A stretch of DNA of 64,000 bases from CAVXDY01 sp963760715 (GCA_963760715.1 CAVXDY010000003.1:62001-126000); one strand, 5' to 3'; positions 50,488 to 58,618 are shown, counted from the stretch's first letter. A program made the numbers and translations. The notes: a model not told the origin generated them from the letters alone.

Positions 50488-51038
50488 GAGACCCCCTCGT
50501 TGTTCTCCAGCACCACCTCGTCCACCCCGTCCGTCTCGGTCAGGTGCACGCTCACCCGCTGGGACCGCGCGGTCGGCAGGTTCTTGCCCACGTAGTCGGG
50601 CCGGATCGGAAGCTCCCGGTGGCCGCGGTCCACCAGCACCGCGAGCTGCACCAGCGGGGGCCGCCCGTAGTCGAAGATCGCGTCGATGGCGGCCCGGATG
50701 GTGCGTCCGGTGAACAGGACGTCGTCGACGAGGATCACGGCCCGCTCGGAGACGTCGAAGTCGAGCACCGTGTCGCCCACCACCGGCAGCCCGCCGCGCC
50801 GGCCGTCGAGCCCCACGTCGTCGCGATAGAGCGCGATGTCCACCGTGCCCAAGGCGGGCTCGGTGCCCGCGAACTCGCCGATCAGGCCGGCGATGCGGCG
50901 GGCCAGCGGCACGCCCCGCGTGTGGATCCCGACAAGGGCCAGCCGGTCGGGCTCGGCGTGACGCTCCACGATCTCGTGGGCGATGCGGGCCACCGTGCGG
51001 CGCACCTGGTCCTGATCGATCAGGACCGCTCCGGCCAC
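50484..51038 (-). CDS. pyrR: PyrR bifunctional regulator/uracil phosphoribosyltransferase
   Basis: RNA-binding attenuator protein of the pyr operon with residual phosphoribosyltransferase activity, 184 residues. PRPP motif VILVDDVLFTGRTIRAAIDAI; LVGIHTRGVPLARRIA and DVGLDGRR are typical. GTG 51038 has no Shine-Dalgarno site in the 30 bases before it, so its translation probably depends on the leader ORF that ends six bases upstream. Confidence 0.95.
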   Translation of the reverse strand: MAGAVLIDQDQVRRTVARIAHEIVERHAEPDRLALVGIHTRGVPLARRIAGLIGEFAGTEPALGTVDIALYRDDVGLDGRRGGLPVVGDTVLDFDVSERAVILVDDVLFTGRTIRAAIDAIFDYGRPPLVQLAVLVDRGHRELPIRPDYVGKNLPTARSQRVSVHLTETDGVDEVVLENNEGVS

Positions 51039-51043
51039 GCCGG

Positions 51044-51088
51044 CTATGTGCGGCAGGGCGGCGTGCGGGGCGACGGGCAGGCGATCAT
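51044..51088 (-). CDS. 14-residue leader peptide of the pyr operon
   Basis: MIACPSPRTPPCRT from ATG 51088 to TAG 51044, with a strong AAAGGAG five bases upstream. It ends five bases before the pyrR GTG, which lacks its own ribosome site. The peptide probably works by translational coupling; its sequence need not matter. The upstream hairpin at 51101-51118 can occlude its ribosome site when PyrR is bound. Confidence 0.6.
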   Translation of the reverse strand: MIACPSPRTPPCRT

Positions 51089-51100
51089 GAGCGCTCCTTT

Positions 51101-51118
51101 CCGGCCTCTCGGGACCGG
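51101..51118 (-). promoter_or_regulatory. PyrR-binding loop before the leader ORF
   Basis: On the minus strand CCGGTCCCGAGAGGCCGG folds into a CCGG/CCGG stem with UCCCGAGAGG in the loop, matching the known PyrR recognition sequence UCC-A/C-GAGAGG. It directly precedes AAAGGAG, so bound PyrR would cover the ribosome site. No terminator or antiterminator hairpin is seen, which favours translational control. Confidence 0.75.
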
Positions 51119-51119
51119 G

Positions 51120-52139
51120 TTAAAGGTCGAGCGCGTCCACCGTAGCAGGCGTCTCTGACGGAACGTCAGGGGAGCCGGGCCGGCCCCCTCCGCGCAGCGC
51201 GTGAATCTCGGGCGCTCCGCGCTCCGGGAAGGGCACCTCGATCTGGTCGAAGTCGCGCGGCACCAGCACGCGCGGGAACTCGCGCTCCGCCTCGTGGCGG
51301 ACGTCGCGCGGCGAGCAGCGGCTGGAGAGGTGCGTCAGCACCAGCAGGCCGACGTCGGCCTCGCGCGCCAGCACCGCGGCCTCGCGGGCCGTGCTGTGCC
51401 GCGTCTCGCGCGCCCGGTCGCGGTCCTCGTCGAGGAAGGTGGCCTCGTGGACCAGCACCGAGGCCCGGTCGGCGGCGGCCAGCAGGGTGTCGGACGGCTC
51501 GGTGTCGCCGCTCACAACGATCACGCGGCCGGGTCGCGGCGACCCGAGCACCTGGCCGGGGCTCACGGTGCGACCGTCCGTCGCCTCGACCTCCTCGCCC
51601 CGCTGGAGGCGCCCCCAGGCCGGGCCCTCGGGCACGCCGAGCGCCCGCGCCGCGTCGACGTCGAAGGCCCCGGGCCGCTCGTCCTCGCGCACGGCGTAGC
51701 CCACCGAGGGCACCGAGTGCCGCGTGGGGACGGCCTCGATCCGGCAGCCCTCCCCCGCCCACACCTCCTCCTCGCGCCGGGGCTCCACCTCGTCCAGGTC
51801 CACCTCGTAGGGGAGCCGGCCGATCACCGGGCGCAGGGTCGAGATGAGCTGGATCAGGCCGCGGGGCCCCACGACCCGCAGGGGCCGCTCGCGCCCGCGC
51901 AGCCCGTAGGTCTTCAGCAGGCCGGGCAGCCCGAGGTAGTGGTCGGCGTGGAGGTGGGTCACCAGCACGAGGTCGAGGTCCAGGAGCCCCAGGCCCGAGC
52001 GCAGCAGCTGACGCTGCGTGCCCTCGCCGCAGTCGACGAGCCAGCGCGCGCCGCCGCGGGCGACGAGCGTGGCCGCGGTGCCGCGCGCGGCGGTGGGCAC
52101 CGACGCGGCGGTGCCGATCATCGTGACGTACAGGTCCAT
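51120..52139 (-). CDS. rnz: Ribonuclease Z
   Basis: Endonuclease that trims tRNA 3' ends. 339 residues; zinc motif HLHADH in LVTHLHADHYLGLPGLL (near residue 65), further ligands in PTRHSVPSVGY, VVSGDTEPSDTLLAAADRASVLVHEATF and VLTHLSSR. Gly-rich N-terminus MDLYVTMIGTAASVPTAARGTAATLVARGG. Located upstream of pyrR, whose leader begins right at the rnz stop (51120). Confidence 0.92.
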   Translation of the reverse strand: MDLYVTMIGTAASVPTAARGTAATLVARGGARWLVDCGEGTQRQLLRSGLGLLDLDLVLVTHLHADHYLGLPGLLKTYGLRGRERPLRVVGPRGLIQLISTLRPVIGRLPYEVDLDEVEPRREEEVWAGEGCRIEAVPTRHSVPSVGYAVREDERPGAFDVDAARALGVPEGPAWGRLQRGEEVEATDGRTVSPGQVLGSPRPGRVIVVSGDTEPSDTLLAAADRASVLVHEATFLDEDRDRARETRHSTAREAAVLAREADVGLLVLTHLSSRCSPRDVRHEAEREFPRVLVPRDFDQIEVPFPERGAPEIHALRGGGRPGSPDVPSETPATVDALDL

Positions 52140-52148
52140 CCGTGGATC

Positions 52149-52688
52149 CTAGCCGCGCATCCCCCGCACCAGATCGGCCGGGAGCGGCCCGGGCGGGTCG
52201 TCCACGGCGAGGAACGAGACGGCCGGCGGCCGGTCCCCGGCGACCTCGATCTCGGCCATGCTGTGGCGCGGCGAGCGGCGCCGGTCGGTGGGGCTGCCGG
52301 GGTTGAGGATGAAGAATCCGTCGTGGGCCACCTCGTAGAGCGGGATGTGCGAGTGGCCGAAGATCACCCCGCCCACGCCCGGGAACCGCCGCCGCAGGCG
52401 CTCCCGGCGGCCGGCCTCGGGACCCCCGTCGTGAACGACCCCGATCCGCAGCCCGGCGAGCTCCGCCTCGGCGGTGGCGGGCAGCGCGGCGCGCACCGCC
52501 GGGTCCTCGACGTTGCCGGACACGGCCACGAGCGGCGCCAGCGCGCGGACCATCCCGAGCGTCGCCATGTCGGACCAATCGCCGGCGTGGACGATCAGAT
52601 CCGCCCCGCGCAGCCGCTCGAGGCATGCCGGCGGGAGCACCCGGCCGCGGCCGGGCATGTGGGTGTCGGAGATGACGGCGATCCTCAC
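52149..52688 (-). CDS. YfcE-like metallophosphoesterase
   Basis: 179 residues. Calcineurin-type dimetal motifs: ISDTHMPGRGRVLPPACLERLRGADLIVHAGDWSDM (DxH and GD), VSGNVED (GN-D/H), VVHDGGPEAGRRE (GDGH equivalent reads HDGG) and GHSHIPLYEV (GHxH). Members hydrolyse phosphodiesters such as bis-pNPP; the natural substrate is unknown. Starts 25 bases before the tRNA-Arg gene on the other strand, so the tRNA promoter may lie inside its 5' end. Confidence 0.88.
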   Translation of the reverse strand: MRIAVISDTHMPGRGRVLPPACLERLRGADLIVHAGDWSDMATLGMVRALAPLVAVSGNVEDPAVRAALPATAEAELAGLRIGVVHDGGPEAGRRERLRRRFPGVGGVIFGHSHIPLYEVAHDGFFILNPGSPTDRRRSPRHSMAEIEVAGDRPPAVSFLAVDDPPGPLPADLVRGMRG

Positions 52689-52713
52689 GGGGTGGTCTAA
52701 GCTACCCCGACTC

Positions 52714-52786
52714 GCGCGCGTAGCTCAGTGGATAGAGCGCTGGCCTCCGGAGCCAGAGGTCGCAGGTTCGAATCCTGCCGCGCGTA
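52714..52786 (+). tRNA. tRNA-Arg (anticodon CCG)
   Basis: A complete cloverleaf: acceptor GCGCGCG pairing with CGCGCGT (first pair G-U), D-stem GCTC/GAGC, anticodon stem CTGGC/GCCAG with loop CTCCGGA (anticodon CCG), T-stem GCAGG/CCTGC with TTCGAAT. Discriminator A; CCA is not encoded. Its 3' half forms the left junction of the island described below. Confidence 0.96.
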
Positions 52787-52788
52787 CT
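52745..52788. repeat. attL-like copy of the 44-bp tRNA-Arg repeat
   Basis: Starts at CTCCGGAGCC in the anticodon loop and runs to TACT after the acceptor. Identical to 58266-58309 base for base. Here it is part of an intact tRNA. Confidence 0.85.
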
Positions 52789-52919
52789 GACGTTTTCCTG
52801 CTGAGGCCGATTTCTGCGCCTCGGCGACGCGGCGAAGCCCTCGAGCGGGGCGTCTCCCTGCGTCCTCGATGCACTCGGTTTTCGCGGCAGGCCGACCGCG
52901 CCTCATTCCGGCACGGGCT

Positions 52920-55074
52920 CTAAAGGACCTCCGCGATCATGGCGGCCGCGGCGGCGGCGCCACCCGGGTCGATGGCGCGGTATGTCGGCTGGCTGACGAA
53001 CGCGCTCGCGATCGCATCGGCGAGCGCCTCGGGGTGCGCATCGGCGTAGTCGAGCCAGGTCGAACGCGCCGTACCGGTCCAGCCGGTGACGGACGTGGAA
53101 GCGTTGCTCGAAGTGGCTCGCGAGAGGGATCGAGATGAACGGGCGCTGCGCGACGACCAGCTCCATCGTGGTCGTGAGCCCGCCCTGCACCACCGCGACG
53201 TCGCAGGCAGCGAGGTGGCGGTACAGCTCGTGGACATAGCCTCGCACCTCGAGACCCTCGGCCCGGGGCAGGCCGGCGGGGTCGATTCTCGGCCCGGCGA
53301 CGGCGACGGTACGCAGCCCCGGCACACGCTCGCGCGCGAGCGGCAGGGCCTCGATGACCCGCCGAAGGAGCGGCGCACCGACTCCGGAGCCGCCGACCGC
53401 GACCAGGCACAGCGGCGCGTCTCCGTAGCCGAGCTCGGCGCGCAGAGCGGCGCGATCCGCGATCGTCCGCGGATCGAATCCGGGCACGTAGCCGGCGAAG
53501 CGGTAGTTGCGCTCGGTCCACTCGCGGATCCTCGGCAGCCCTGGGCCGAAGGTGGCCGGCACGACGTCCTCCGGGTCGCCAACGAAGATCGCCCGGTCAC
53601 GGACGCCCGGGTGCCGTTCGACGTGCTCGATCATCTCGGCGTTGTAGTCGGCGGTCAGGGCGGCCTCTCGGGCGCTGCCGGCCGGCATGGGCAGGTAGCC
53701 GACGAAGTCGGTCAGCCAGACGTACGGCGCGGTCTTCAGCTCGGGGTTCTCGTGGAGGAAGTGGTCGATCTCCCAGCCCTCGTCGGCGATCCAGACGTCG
53801 AACGGCTCCTCGCGGACGAGGTCGTCGAAGACCATGAAGTTCGCGCAGAAGATCTCGTCCATCCGCCGGAGGGCCTGAAACGCGTGCAGGTCGTGCTCGC
53901 CCGCCTCGCGGTCGATGTGCGCAGCCTCGCTCGCGAGCGAGGCGCTTGCCGGGTGGATCGACTCCCCGCGCTGCCGTAGCACGGTCGTGACGGGCTCCTG
54001 GGCGAGCCAGTCGATCTCGAGGCCGGGCGCCTGCCGGCGCAGCTCGTCGGCGATCGCGACGTCCCGCCAGGCGTGCCCGAGGCCGATGGGCGACGACACG
54101 AACAGCGCGCGTCTGCGCCGGACGATCCCGCGCGCCCAGGTCCTGGTGGAGGGCGGCCTCTCCAAGACCCGTTCCGCGAAACCGCGCAGGAGGAGGTTCA
54201 CCCGGACGGGATCGCGGACGTGGGGGGCGTGGCCGGACCCCTCGAGCCGAACGAACTCGGCGCCGGTCAGCTCGGCCACCCGCTCGCCCCGGGCGATCGG
54301 GATCACCGCGTCGGCGCTGCCGTGGACGACGAGCGCGGGGCACTCGACGCTGCGACAGAGGGCCTCGACCGCCTCGATGTCGGGGAGGCCCGAGTCGCCG
54401 CCCAGCACGGTCAGGATGAGGGTCTGCGGCGTCGTGTCCAGCCCCCAGGCGACGCAGTCCTCGATCTGCTTCGTCGAATGCGGCTCGGGGAGGACCTGGG
54501 AGAAGAAGAACTCGAGAAAGCCGCGATAGTCGCGCATCCAGTAGTGGCGGTTGTACGTCGCCCAACCCTCGTAGTGAGCGCGCTCGTCGTCGAACCCGAA
54601 GGCGTCGCGTCCGGGCGGCGGCGGCGTGAGCAGGGGCACCGTCGGGCCGATGAGGAACACGCCGTCCACGCGCCGCGGGTGACCGGCGGCGAGGAGCAGC
54701 GCGCGCAGGCCGCCCATCGACATCCCCGCGACGCACCCGTGCTCGACGCCGGTGGCATCGAGCACGGCGACCGCGTCGGCCACGAACTCCCGCGCGGCGT
54801 AGGCCGACTGCGCATGCGGCCGATCCGAGAGCCCGTTTCCGCGACCGTCGAAGGTGACGACGTGGAAGTGCCGCGAGAGGTACGGGATCTGCGCCTTCCA
54901 GTTGCGGGAGTGGATGATCGACCACGTGGGCAGGAGCAGGATGGTCGGCCCGCTCTCGCCGTAGGCCTCCCAGTGGACGCGGACGCCGTCCCGTTCGACG
55001 GCCCCCTCCCGGTCCGGAAGCCGCGCCGGTGTTTCGGTGTCGCTCCGGCCCACGCGTTCGATCAGGGTTTCCAC
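52920..55074 (-). CDS. Alpha/beta-hydrolase-glycosyltransferase fusion (apparent +1 frameshift near 53055)
   Basis: Two enzymes in one chain, 717 residues after correction. N-terminal alpha/beta hydrolase (about 25-310): the nucleophile is S119 in VAGMSMGGLRALLLA, with the Asp in VVHGSADAVIPIARG and the His in GSGHAPHVRDP. C-terminal GT-B domain resembling UDP-glycosyltransferases/MurG (about 325-717): FVSSPIGLGHAWRDVAIADELRR, CLVAVGGSGVGAPLLRRVIEALPL and VVQGGLTTTMELVVAQRPFISIPLASHFEQ. At 53055 one G too many in CTGGCTCGAC ends the match; one base later DYADAHPEALADAIASAFVSQP completes it to the stop at 52920. GTG start 55074, one base after the tautomerase. Confidence 0.88.
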
Positions 55075-55075
55075 G

Positions 55076-55300
55076 TTACGCGGGCACTCCCGCCGCCAGC
55101 GCGTGGACGGCCTCGGTGGTCAGCGCGTTGCCGCCGATCCCCCAGTCGCCGCTCTTCACCTCTTCGACGACGACCCAGGTCACCCCGCGCATGGCCTCGC
55201 CTTCGATCTCCACCATGGTGTCGGTCAGCTTGGCGATCATCTCGTGCTTCTGGGTGTCGGAGAAGACACCCTCGATCAGCTTCACGTTCACGAACGGCAT
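55076..55300 (-). CDS. 4-oxalocrotonate tautomerase-like protein
   Basis: 74 residues. The catalytic Pro after the initiator Met is present (MPFVNVKLIEGVFSDTQKHEMIAKLTDTMVEIEG), with a helical middle and a short C-terminal strand (MRGVTWVVVEEVKSGDWGIGG). Family members isomerise unsaturated keto acids or dehalogenate. GGAGGTGACGAA lies just before ATG 55300. Operon partner of the downstream fusion gene and divergent from the TetR regulator. Confidence 0.9.
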   Translation of the reverse strand: MPFVNVKLIEGVFSDTQKHEMIAKLTDTMVEIEGEAMRGVTWVVVEEVKSGDWGIGGNALTTEAVHALAAGVPA

Positions 55301-55315
55301 TTCGTCACCTCCGAT

Positions 55316-55344
55316 TTAGTTGGTCGTTCGACCGATCAAACTAA
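55316..55344. promoter_or_regulatory. Operator-like inverted repeats between tautomerase and TetR genes
   Basis: A 29-bp region has TTAGTT/AACTAA ends (55316-55344) and an inner perfect GGTCG-TT-CGACC (55322-55333), slightly off-centre to each other. It fills the 59-bp divergent gap, and is a clearly A/T-richer island. A -35-like TTGGTC (55321-55326) and a TAATGA region (55342-55347) fit a TetR promoter overlapping the repeat. TetR autoregulation of both directions is inferred. Confidence 0.6.
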
Positions 55345-55359
55345 TGATAGGGTCCGCTC

Positions 55360-55971
55360 ATGTCAACCGCGCCTGACGGCAGAACCGTTCGGGGTCGGTC
55401 CACTCGGATGAAGATCCTCGAGGCGGCACGCGCCGCGTTGCTCGAGCGGGGCGCCGGCGGCACGAGCACCCGGTCGGTCGCCGAGGGGGCCGACGTGCCG
55501 CTCTCGCTCGTCCACTACCACTTCGGCAGCAAGCAGGATCTGCTCGCGGCGGTGCTCGAGCACGAGAACGATCTGCTGCTCGCGCGCCAACGCGAGCTCT
55601 ACGCATCCCCGGGACCGCTCTCCGAGAAGTGGCGTTCCGCATGCGCGTTCCTCGACGAGGACGTCCGCTCGGGCTACGTCCGGGTGCTGTGGGAGCTGTG
55701 GGCCGCCGGGCTCGCCGACGAGGCGCTGGCCGAGCGCTGGCGAGCGGCCATGGGTGGCTGGCGCGAGCTCCTCGAGTCGGTGGCCGCGACCTGGATCGAG
55801 GAGCACCAGATCGCGCTTCCGCTGACGCCCCGCGCCGTGGCCACGCTCGTCACCAACATCTTTCAGGGGGTGGAGGTCGAGCTCCTTGCCGGCGTTGCCG
55901 ACGCCGAGGCGCCACACCGGGAGGTGCTGGACGCGATCGGGGCCCTCATCCAACGCGCCGAGGCCGGATAG
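55360..55971 (+). CDS. TetR-family transcriptional regulator
   Basis: 203 residues. The N-terminal helix-turn-helix is complete: RMKILEAARAALLERGAGGTSTRSVAEGADVPLSLVHYHFGSKQDLLAAVLEHEN. The ligand-binding domain is helical with FLDEDVRSGYVRVLWELWAAGLADEALAERW; the ligand is unknown. Divergent from tautomerase and fusion gene, which are its probable targets via the repeats in the intervening 59 bp. Confidence 0.93.
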   Translation: MSTAPDGRTVRGRSTRMKILEAARAALLERGAGGTSTRSVAEGADVPLSLVHYHFGSKQDLLAAVLEHENDLLLARQRELYASPGPLSEKWRSACAFLDEDVRSGYVRVLWELWAAGLADEALAERWRAAMGGWRELLESVAATWIEEHQIALPLTPRAVATLVTNIFQGVEVELLAGVADAEAPHREVLDAIGALIQRAEAG

Positions 55972-56100
55972 CCGCGCGGGAGTGTTTGGGCCGCCGCCGA
56001 CGTTCTCATGGCCGAGGCCCGAGGCGGGAGCTACTACGACGTCCCCGTGCCCAGATACGCCAGGACGGCCAGCACCCGTCGTTGGACGTCGGTGGCGCGC

Positions 56101-56472
56101 TCAGACCGGCTGAGGAGCGTCCCAGGGGTTGCGCCCCCACGCGTTGGGCGACGGGTCCCCCGCCTTCGCGTACCAGACGATCAGCACGATCCAACCCACA
56201 ATGGGAACCAGCACAAGGAGCAGCCACAAGCCCTGCCGGCCGATGTCGTGCAGTCGGCGTACTGACACGGCCAGCGAGGGCGGCAGGACGGCGAGGCTGT
56301 AGACAGCACCCAGAACACCGATTCCCGAGCCGTTGGTACCGAGGATCGCGTCGAGGATGCTCAGGACGATGCTGATGATCGTGCTCACCAGGGTGAACAT
56401 CCAGAACTCGGTCCGGTGGGCCCGACCATCGAACACGGCGTACTTCTTGAGGACCTCGAGGTACCACTGCAC
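56101..56472 (-). CDS. DUF805 membrane protein
   Basis: 123 residues from GTG 56472. KYAVFDGRAHRTEFWMFTLVSTIISIVLSILDAIL is the DUF805 signature, with four membrane segments (FTLVSTIISIVLSILDAIL, VLGAVYSLAVLPPSLAVSV, and LWLLLVLVPIVGWIVLIVWYA) and the RRLHDIGRQGLW motif between helices 3 and 4. Function unknown. Preceding bases 55972-56100 hold no gene. The 56473-56732 stretch upstream has no gene or clear promoter that I can see. Confidence 0.88.
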   Translation of the reverse strand: MQWYLEVLKKYAVFDGRAHRTEFWMFTLVSTIISIVLSILDAILGTNGSGIGVLGAVYSLAVLPPSLAVSVRRLHDIGRQGLWLLLVLVPIVGWIVLIVWYAKAGDPSPNAWGRNPWDAPQPV

Positions 56473-56732
56473 ACGGACTCCTATGGGAGCTGTGAACTGG
56501 CGGCCATTGTGTCTGATCCGTGCCCCTGGTGCGGACTATGCGCCTTGGTAGCCGCCAGCGCCTCCGGGCCCTCTCGAGGGCGATTTCCGGACCGCTAACC
56601 GCAGCCGGGCCCTGGGACGTCATCGGTGCACGACGCACAACGGGCGAACATCCGCCCCGGAAACCGGGGGTACGAGAGGGGGGCCGGGAGGGCTGAGAAC
56701 CCCGTACCGATGGGTTCTCGTGCCGTCCCCTA
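56473..56732. other. Intergenic, no gene seen
   Basis: Between the DUF805 start and the IS256 left end. Short open frames exist on both strands but none with a ribosome site and family resemblance. The right edge (56725-56732) is the IS target duplication. Confidence 0.5.
56725..56732. repeat. Target-site duplication, left copy (GTCCCCTA)
   Basis: The octamer GTCCCCTA occurs immediately before the IS256 left end and again at 58232-58239 immediately after its right end, the length expected for this family. Confidence 0.85.
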
Positions 56733-58231
56733 GATCGCGCCCCAGGTAGTGGTGTAGGAGCGGCGCCCGGCTGAAGCAGGCCGGCCACCGCGAGCTCCGA
56801 ACGTCGGTTCACGCCAATGAGCCGATCAGGAGGGTCGCGATGGCCGACACCCACAACCTGAGCACCGATGCCCTGGTGCGCAAGGTCCTCACCGATGATC
56901 ACGCCGACCTCGTGCGCGAGGCGGTGTCGTTCCTGTGCCACCAGATCATGGAGGCCGAGGTCAGCGCCCAGATCGGAGCAGGCCTGGGCGAGCGCGCCCC
57001 GGCCGAGCGCACGTCCCACCGCAACGGCTACCGCGAGCGGCGCTTTGACACCCGCGCCGGATCGCTCGAGCTGTTCATCCCCAAGCTGCGGCAGGGCACG
57101 TACTTTCCGAGCTTCCTGGAGCCGCGCACCAGGGCCGAGCAGGCCCTGGTGGCGGTGGTGATGGAGAGCTACGTGAACGGGGTGTCGACGAGAAAGGTCG
57201 AGCGCGTGGTCGAGCAACTCGGCATCGCGGGCATGTCCAAGTCGGCCGTCTCGCGGATGTGCGCGGCCCTGGATGAGCAGGTGGTCGCCTTCAGGGAGCG
57301 TCCGCTTGAGGGCCGCTACCCCTACCTGTGGCTCGACGCCAAGGTCGAGAAGGTCCGCGACCCCGATGGGCGCGTGCGCCGCAAGGCCCTGGTGGTCGCC
57401 TACGCGGTCCATGAGGCCGGCTACCGCGAGGTGATCGCCCTGGATGTCGGGGCCACCGAGTCGGGCGCCTTCTGGCGCGAGTTCCTGCGCTCGCTGGTGG
57501 CCCGCGGCCTCACCGGCGTCGAGCTGGTGGTCTCGGATCAGCACGAGGGCCTCAAGGCCGCCATCGGCCAGATCCTCGGATGTCCCTGGCAGCGCTGCAC
57601 CGTCCACTTCCTGCGGGAGATGCTGGGCCACGTGCACCGCGGCCAGCAGGGGATGATCGCCGCCGGGCTGCGGCAGATCTTCCAGGCCGAGTCGATGGAG
57701 GATGCGCGGCGGGTCTGCCGCGAGGTGATCGTGCGCCTGGAGCCGATCGCGCCCAAAGTGGCGGGCCTTCTCACCGAGGCCGAGGACGACTTGGTCGCCT
57801 TCTACGCGATGCCGGCCGAGCACTGGTCGAAGCTCAGAAGCACCAACCCGCTCGAGCGGGTCAACCGCGAGATCGGCCGGCGCTCGGACGTCGTGGGGAT
57901 CTTCCCCAACGACGCCGCCCTGCTGCGTCTGGCCGCCTCCTTGCTGATCGAGCAGAACGACGACTGGCTGGTCGGCCGGCGCTACCTCTCCGAGGGCTCG
58001 ATGGCGCTCGTTCTCGGGCGCCGCGCCGAGGAGCCCGCCCCCGAGCCCACCAGCCTGCCGGCGCAGGTCGCCGGGTGAGCACCCCTGCCCTTGTCCGCCG
58101 CGCCCCCTGCGGCGCCCTCGTCTGCGGCTCGGTCACCTCCGGGGCGCGGCGGGGCACCACCCCAAGGGGCGGCCCCGTGTAGCGTCACCTCACCGACGGG
58201 TCGGAGCTACACCACGTCGCGGGGCGCAACT
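56733..58231 (+). mobile_element. IS256-family insertion sequence, complete
   Basis: 1499 bp between two GTCCCCTA copies. The ends carry an imperfect inverted repeat: left 56737-56757 and right 58207-58227 share GCGCCCC and GTGGTGTAG with a few mismatches between. One transposase gene fills the inside. The element sits in the island between the DUF805 gene and the right tRNA repeat. Confidence 0.88.
56840..58078 (+). CDS. IS256-family transposase
   Basis: 412 residues, full length and without stops. DDE catalytic triad: D166 (PYLWLDAKVEKVRD), D233 (ELVVSDQHEGLKAAIGQILG) and E339 (STNPLERVNREIGRRSDVVGIFPN). QRCTVHFLREMLGHV is the C/DxxH-type motif of the family between the second Asp and the Glu. 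GAGGGTCGCG lies before ATG 56840. Should be active. Confidence 0.97.
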   Translation: MADTHNLSTDALVRKVLTDDHADLVREAVSFLCHQIMEAEVSAQIGAGLGERAPAERTSHRNGYRERRFDTRAGSLELFIPKLRQGTYFPSFLEPRTRAEQALVAVVMESYVNGVSTRKVERVVEQLGIAGMSKSAVSRMCAALDEQVVAFRERPLEGRYPYLWLDAKVEKVRDPDGRVRRKALVVAYAVHEAGYREVIALDVGATESGAFWREFLRSLVARGLTGVELVVSDQHEGLKAAIGQILGCPWQRCTVHFLREMLGHVHRGQQGMIAAGLRQIFQAESMEDARRVCREVIVRLEPIAPKVAGLLTEAEDDLVAFYAMPAEHWSKLRSTNPLERVNREIGRRSDVVGIFPNDAALLRLAASLLIEQNDDWLVGRRYLSEGSMALVLGRRAEEPAPEPTSLPAQVAG

Positions 58232-58239
58232 GTCCCCTA
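58232..58239. repeat. Target-site duplication, right copy (GTCCCCTA)
   Basis: Identical to 56725-56732 and flush with the IS256 right end. Confidence 0.85.
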
Positions 58240-58265
58240 CCCCCTCGTGCCTGCGCCAAACTGCA

Positions 58266-58309
58266 CTCCGGAGCCAGAGGTCGCAGGTTCGAATCCTGCC
58301 GCGCGTACT
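58266..58309. repeat. attR-like copy of the 44-bp tRNA-Arg repeat
   Basis: A perfect copy of 52745-52788. The 5' half of a tRNA is missing here, so it is not a functional tRNA gene. Confidence 0.85.
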
Positions 58310-58618
58310 CGCGTTTCCCCTGCTGGAGCCGCTTTCTGAGCTTCGGCGAGCAGTTCGGAGCGGCCTCGTGGAGGCCGCGTGGGCACAACGTGGGAACATT
58401 TCGTTCCGAACCGAGCCGCTCGCGGGCCTCTCGGATGGCCTGCTCGAGCGGAATCCGGGGGCGTGCTCGGCCTCTGCGAAGACGCCGGCTCGACGTCGGC
58501 GCCGGCGCCGACCCGGTGATCTCGCCGGTGCGAGGCTGAGACGCCCCGCCTACGTTCGTCTCGAAGGCCCGCACCGCGCCGACGCGCGGGCGGGAGGAGA
58601 CACGTACGAGGAGGAGCG

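Larger units (their letters stand above)
52745..58309. mobile_element. Genomic island bracketed by tRNA-Arg 3'-end repeats
   Basis: A 44-bp perfect direct repeat of the tRNA-Arg 3' part (anticodon loop through the acceptor, plus CT) occurs at 52745-52788 and at 58266-58309. This is the signature of site-specific integration into a tRNA gene: the left copy restores the tRNA and the right copy is a partial one. Cargo: a hydrolase-glycosyltransferase fusion with a tautomerase, TetR regulator, DUF805 protein, and an IS256 element. No integrase or excisionase is visible, so the island may be a remnant or mobilised in trans. Confidence 0.75.
58079..58618. other. Non-coding: IS right end, tRNA repeat and spacer
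   Basis: Contains the IS256 right inverted repeat (58207-58227), the second target duplication (58232-58239) and the right 44-bp tRNA repeat (58266-58309). After that, 58310-58618 has no gene I can support. A 40-base stretch after the repeat resembles the one after 52788 at roughly three in four bases. Confidence 0.6.

Noticed and set aside
52697..52906. Minus-strand ORF with YARQDSNLRPLAPE
   Set aside because: A well-known false protein made by reading the antisense of a tRNA gene; the same phrase appears opposite the second copy at 58266-58309.
55976..57823. A 605-residue minus-strand ORF opposite the IS256 transposase
   Set aside because: Shadow frame with no domain, spanning the IS boundary and the DUF805 gene in a different frame.
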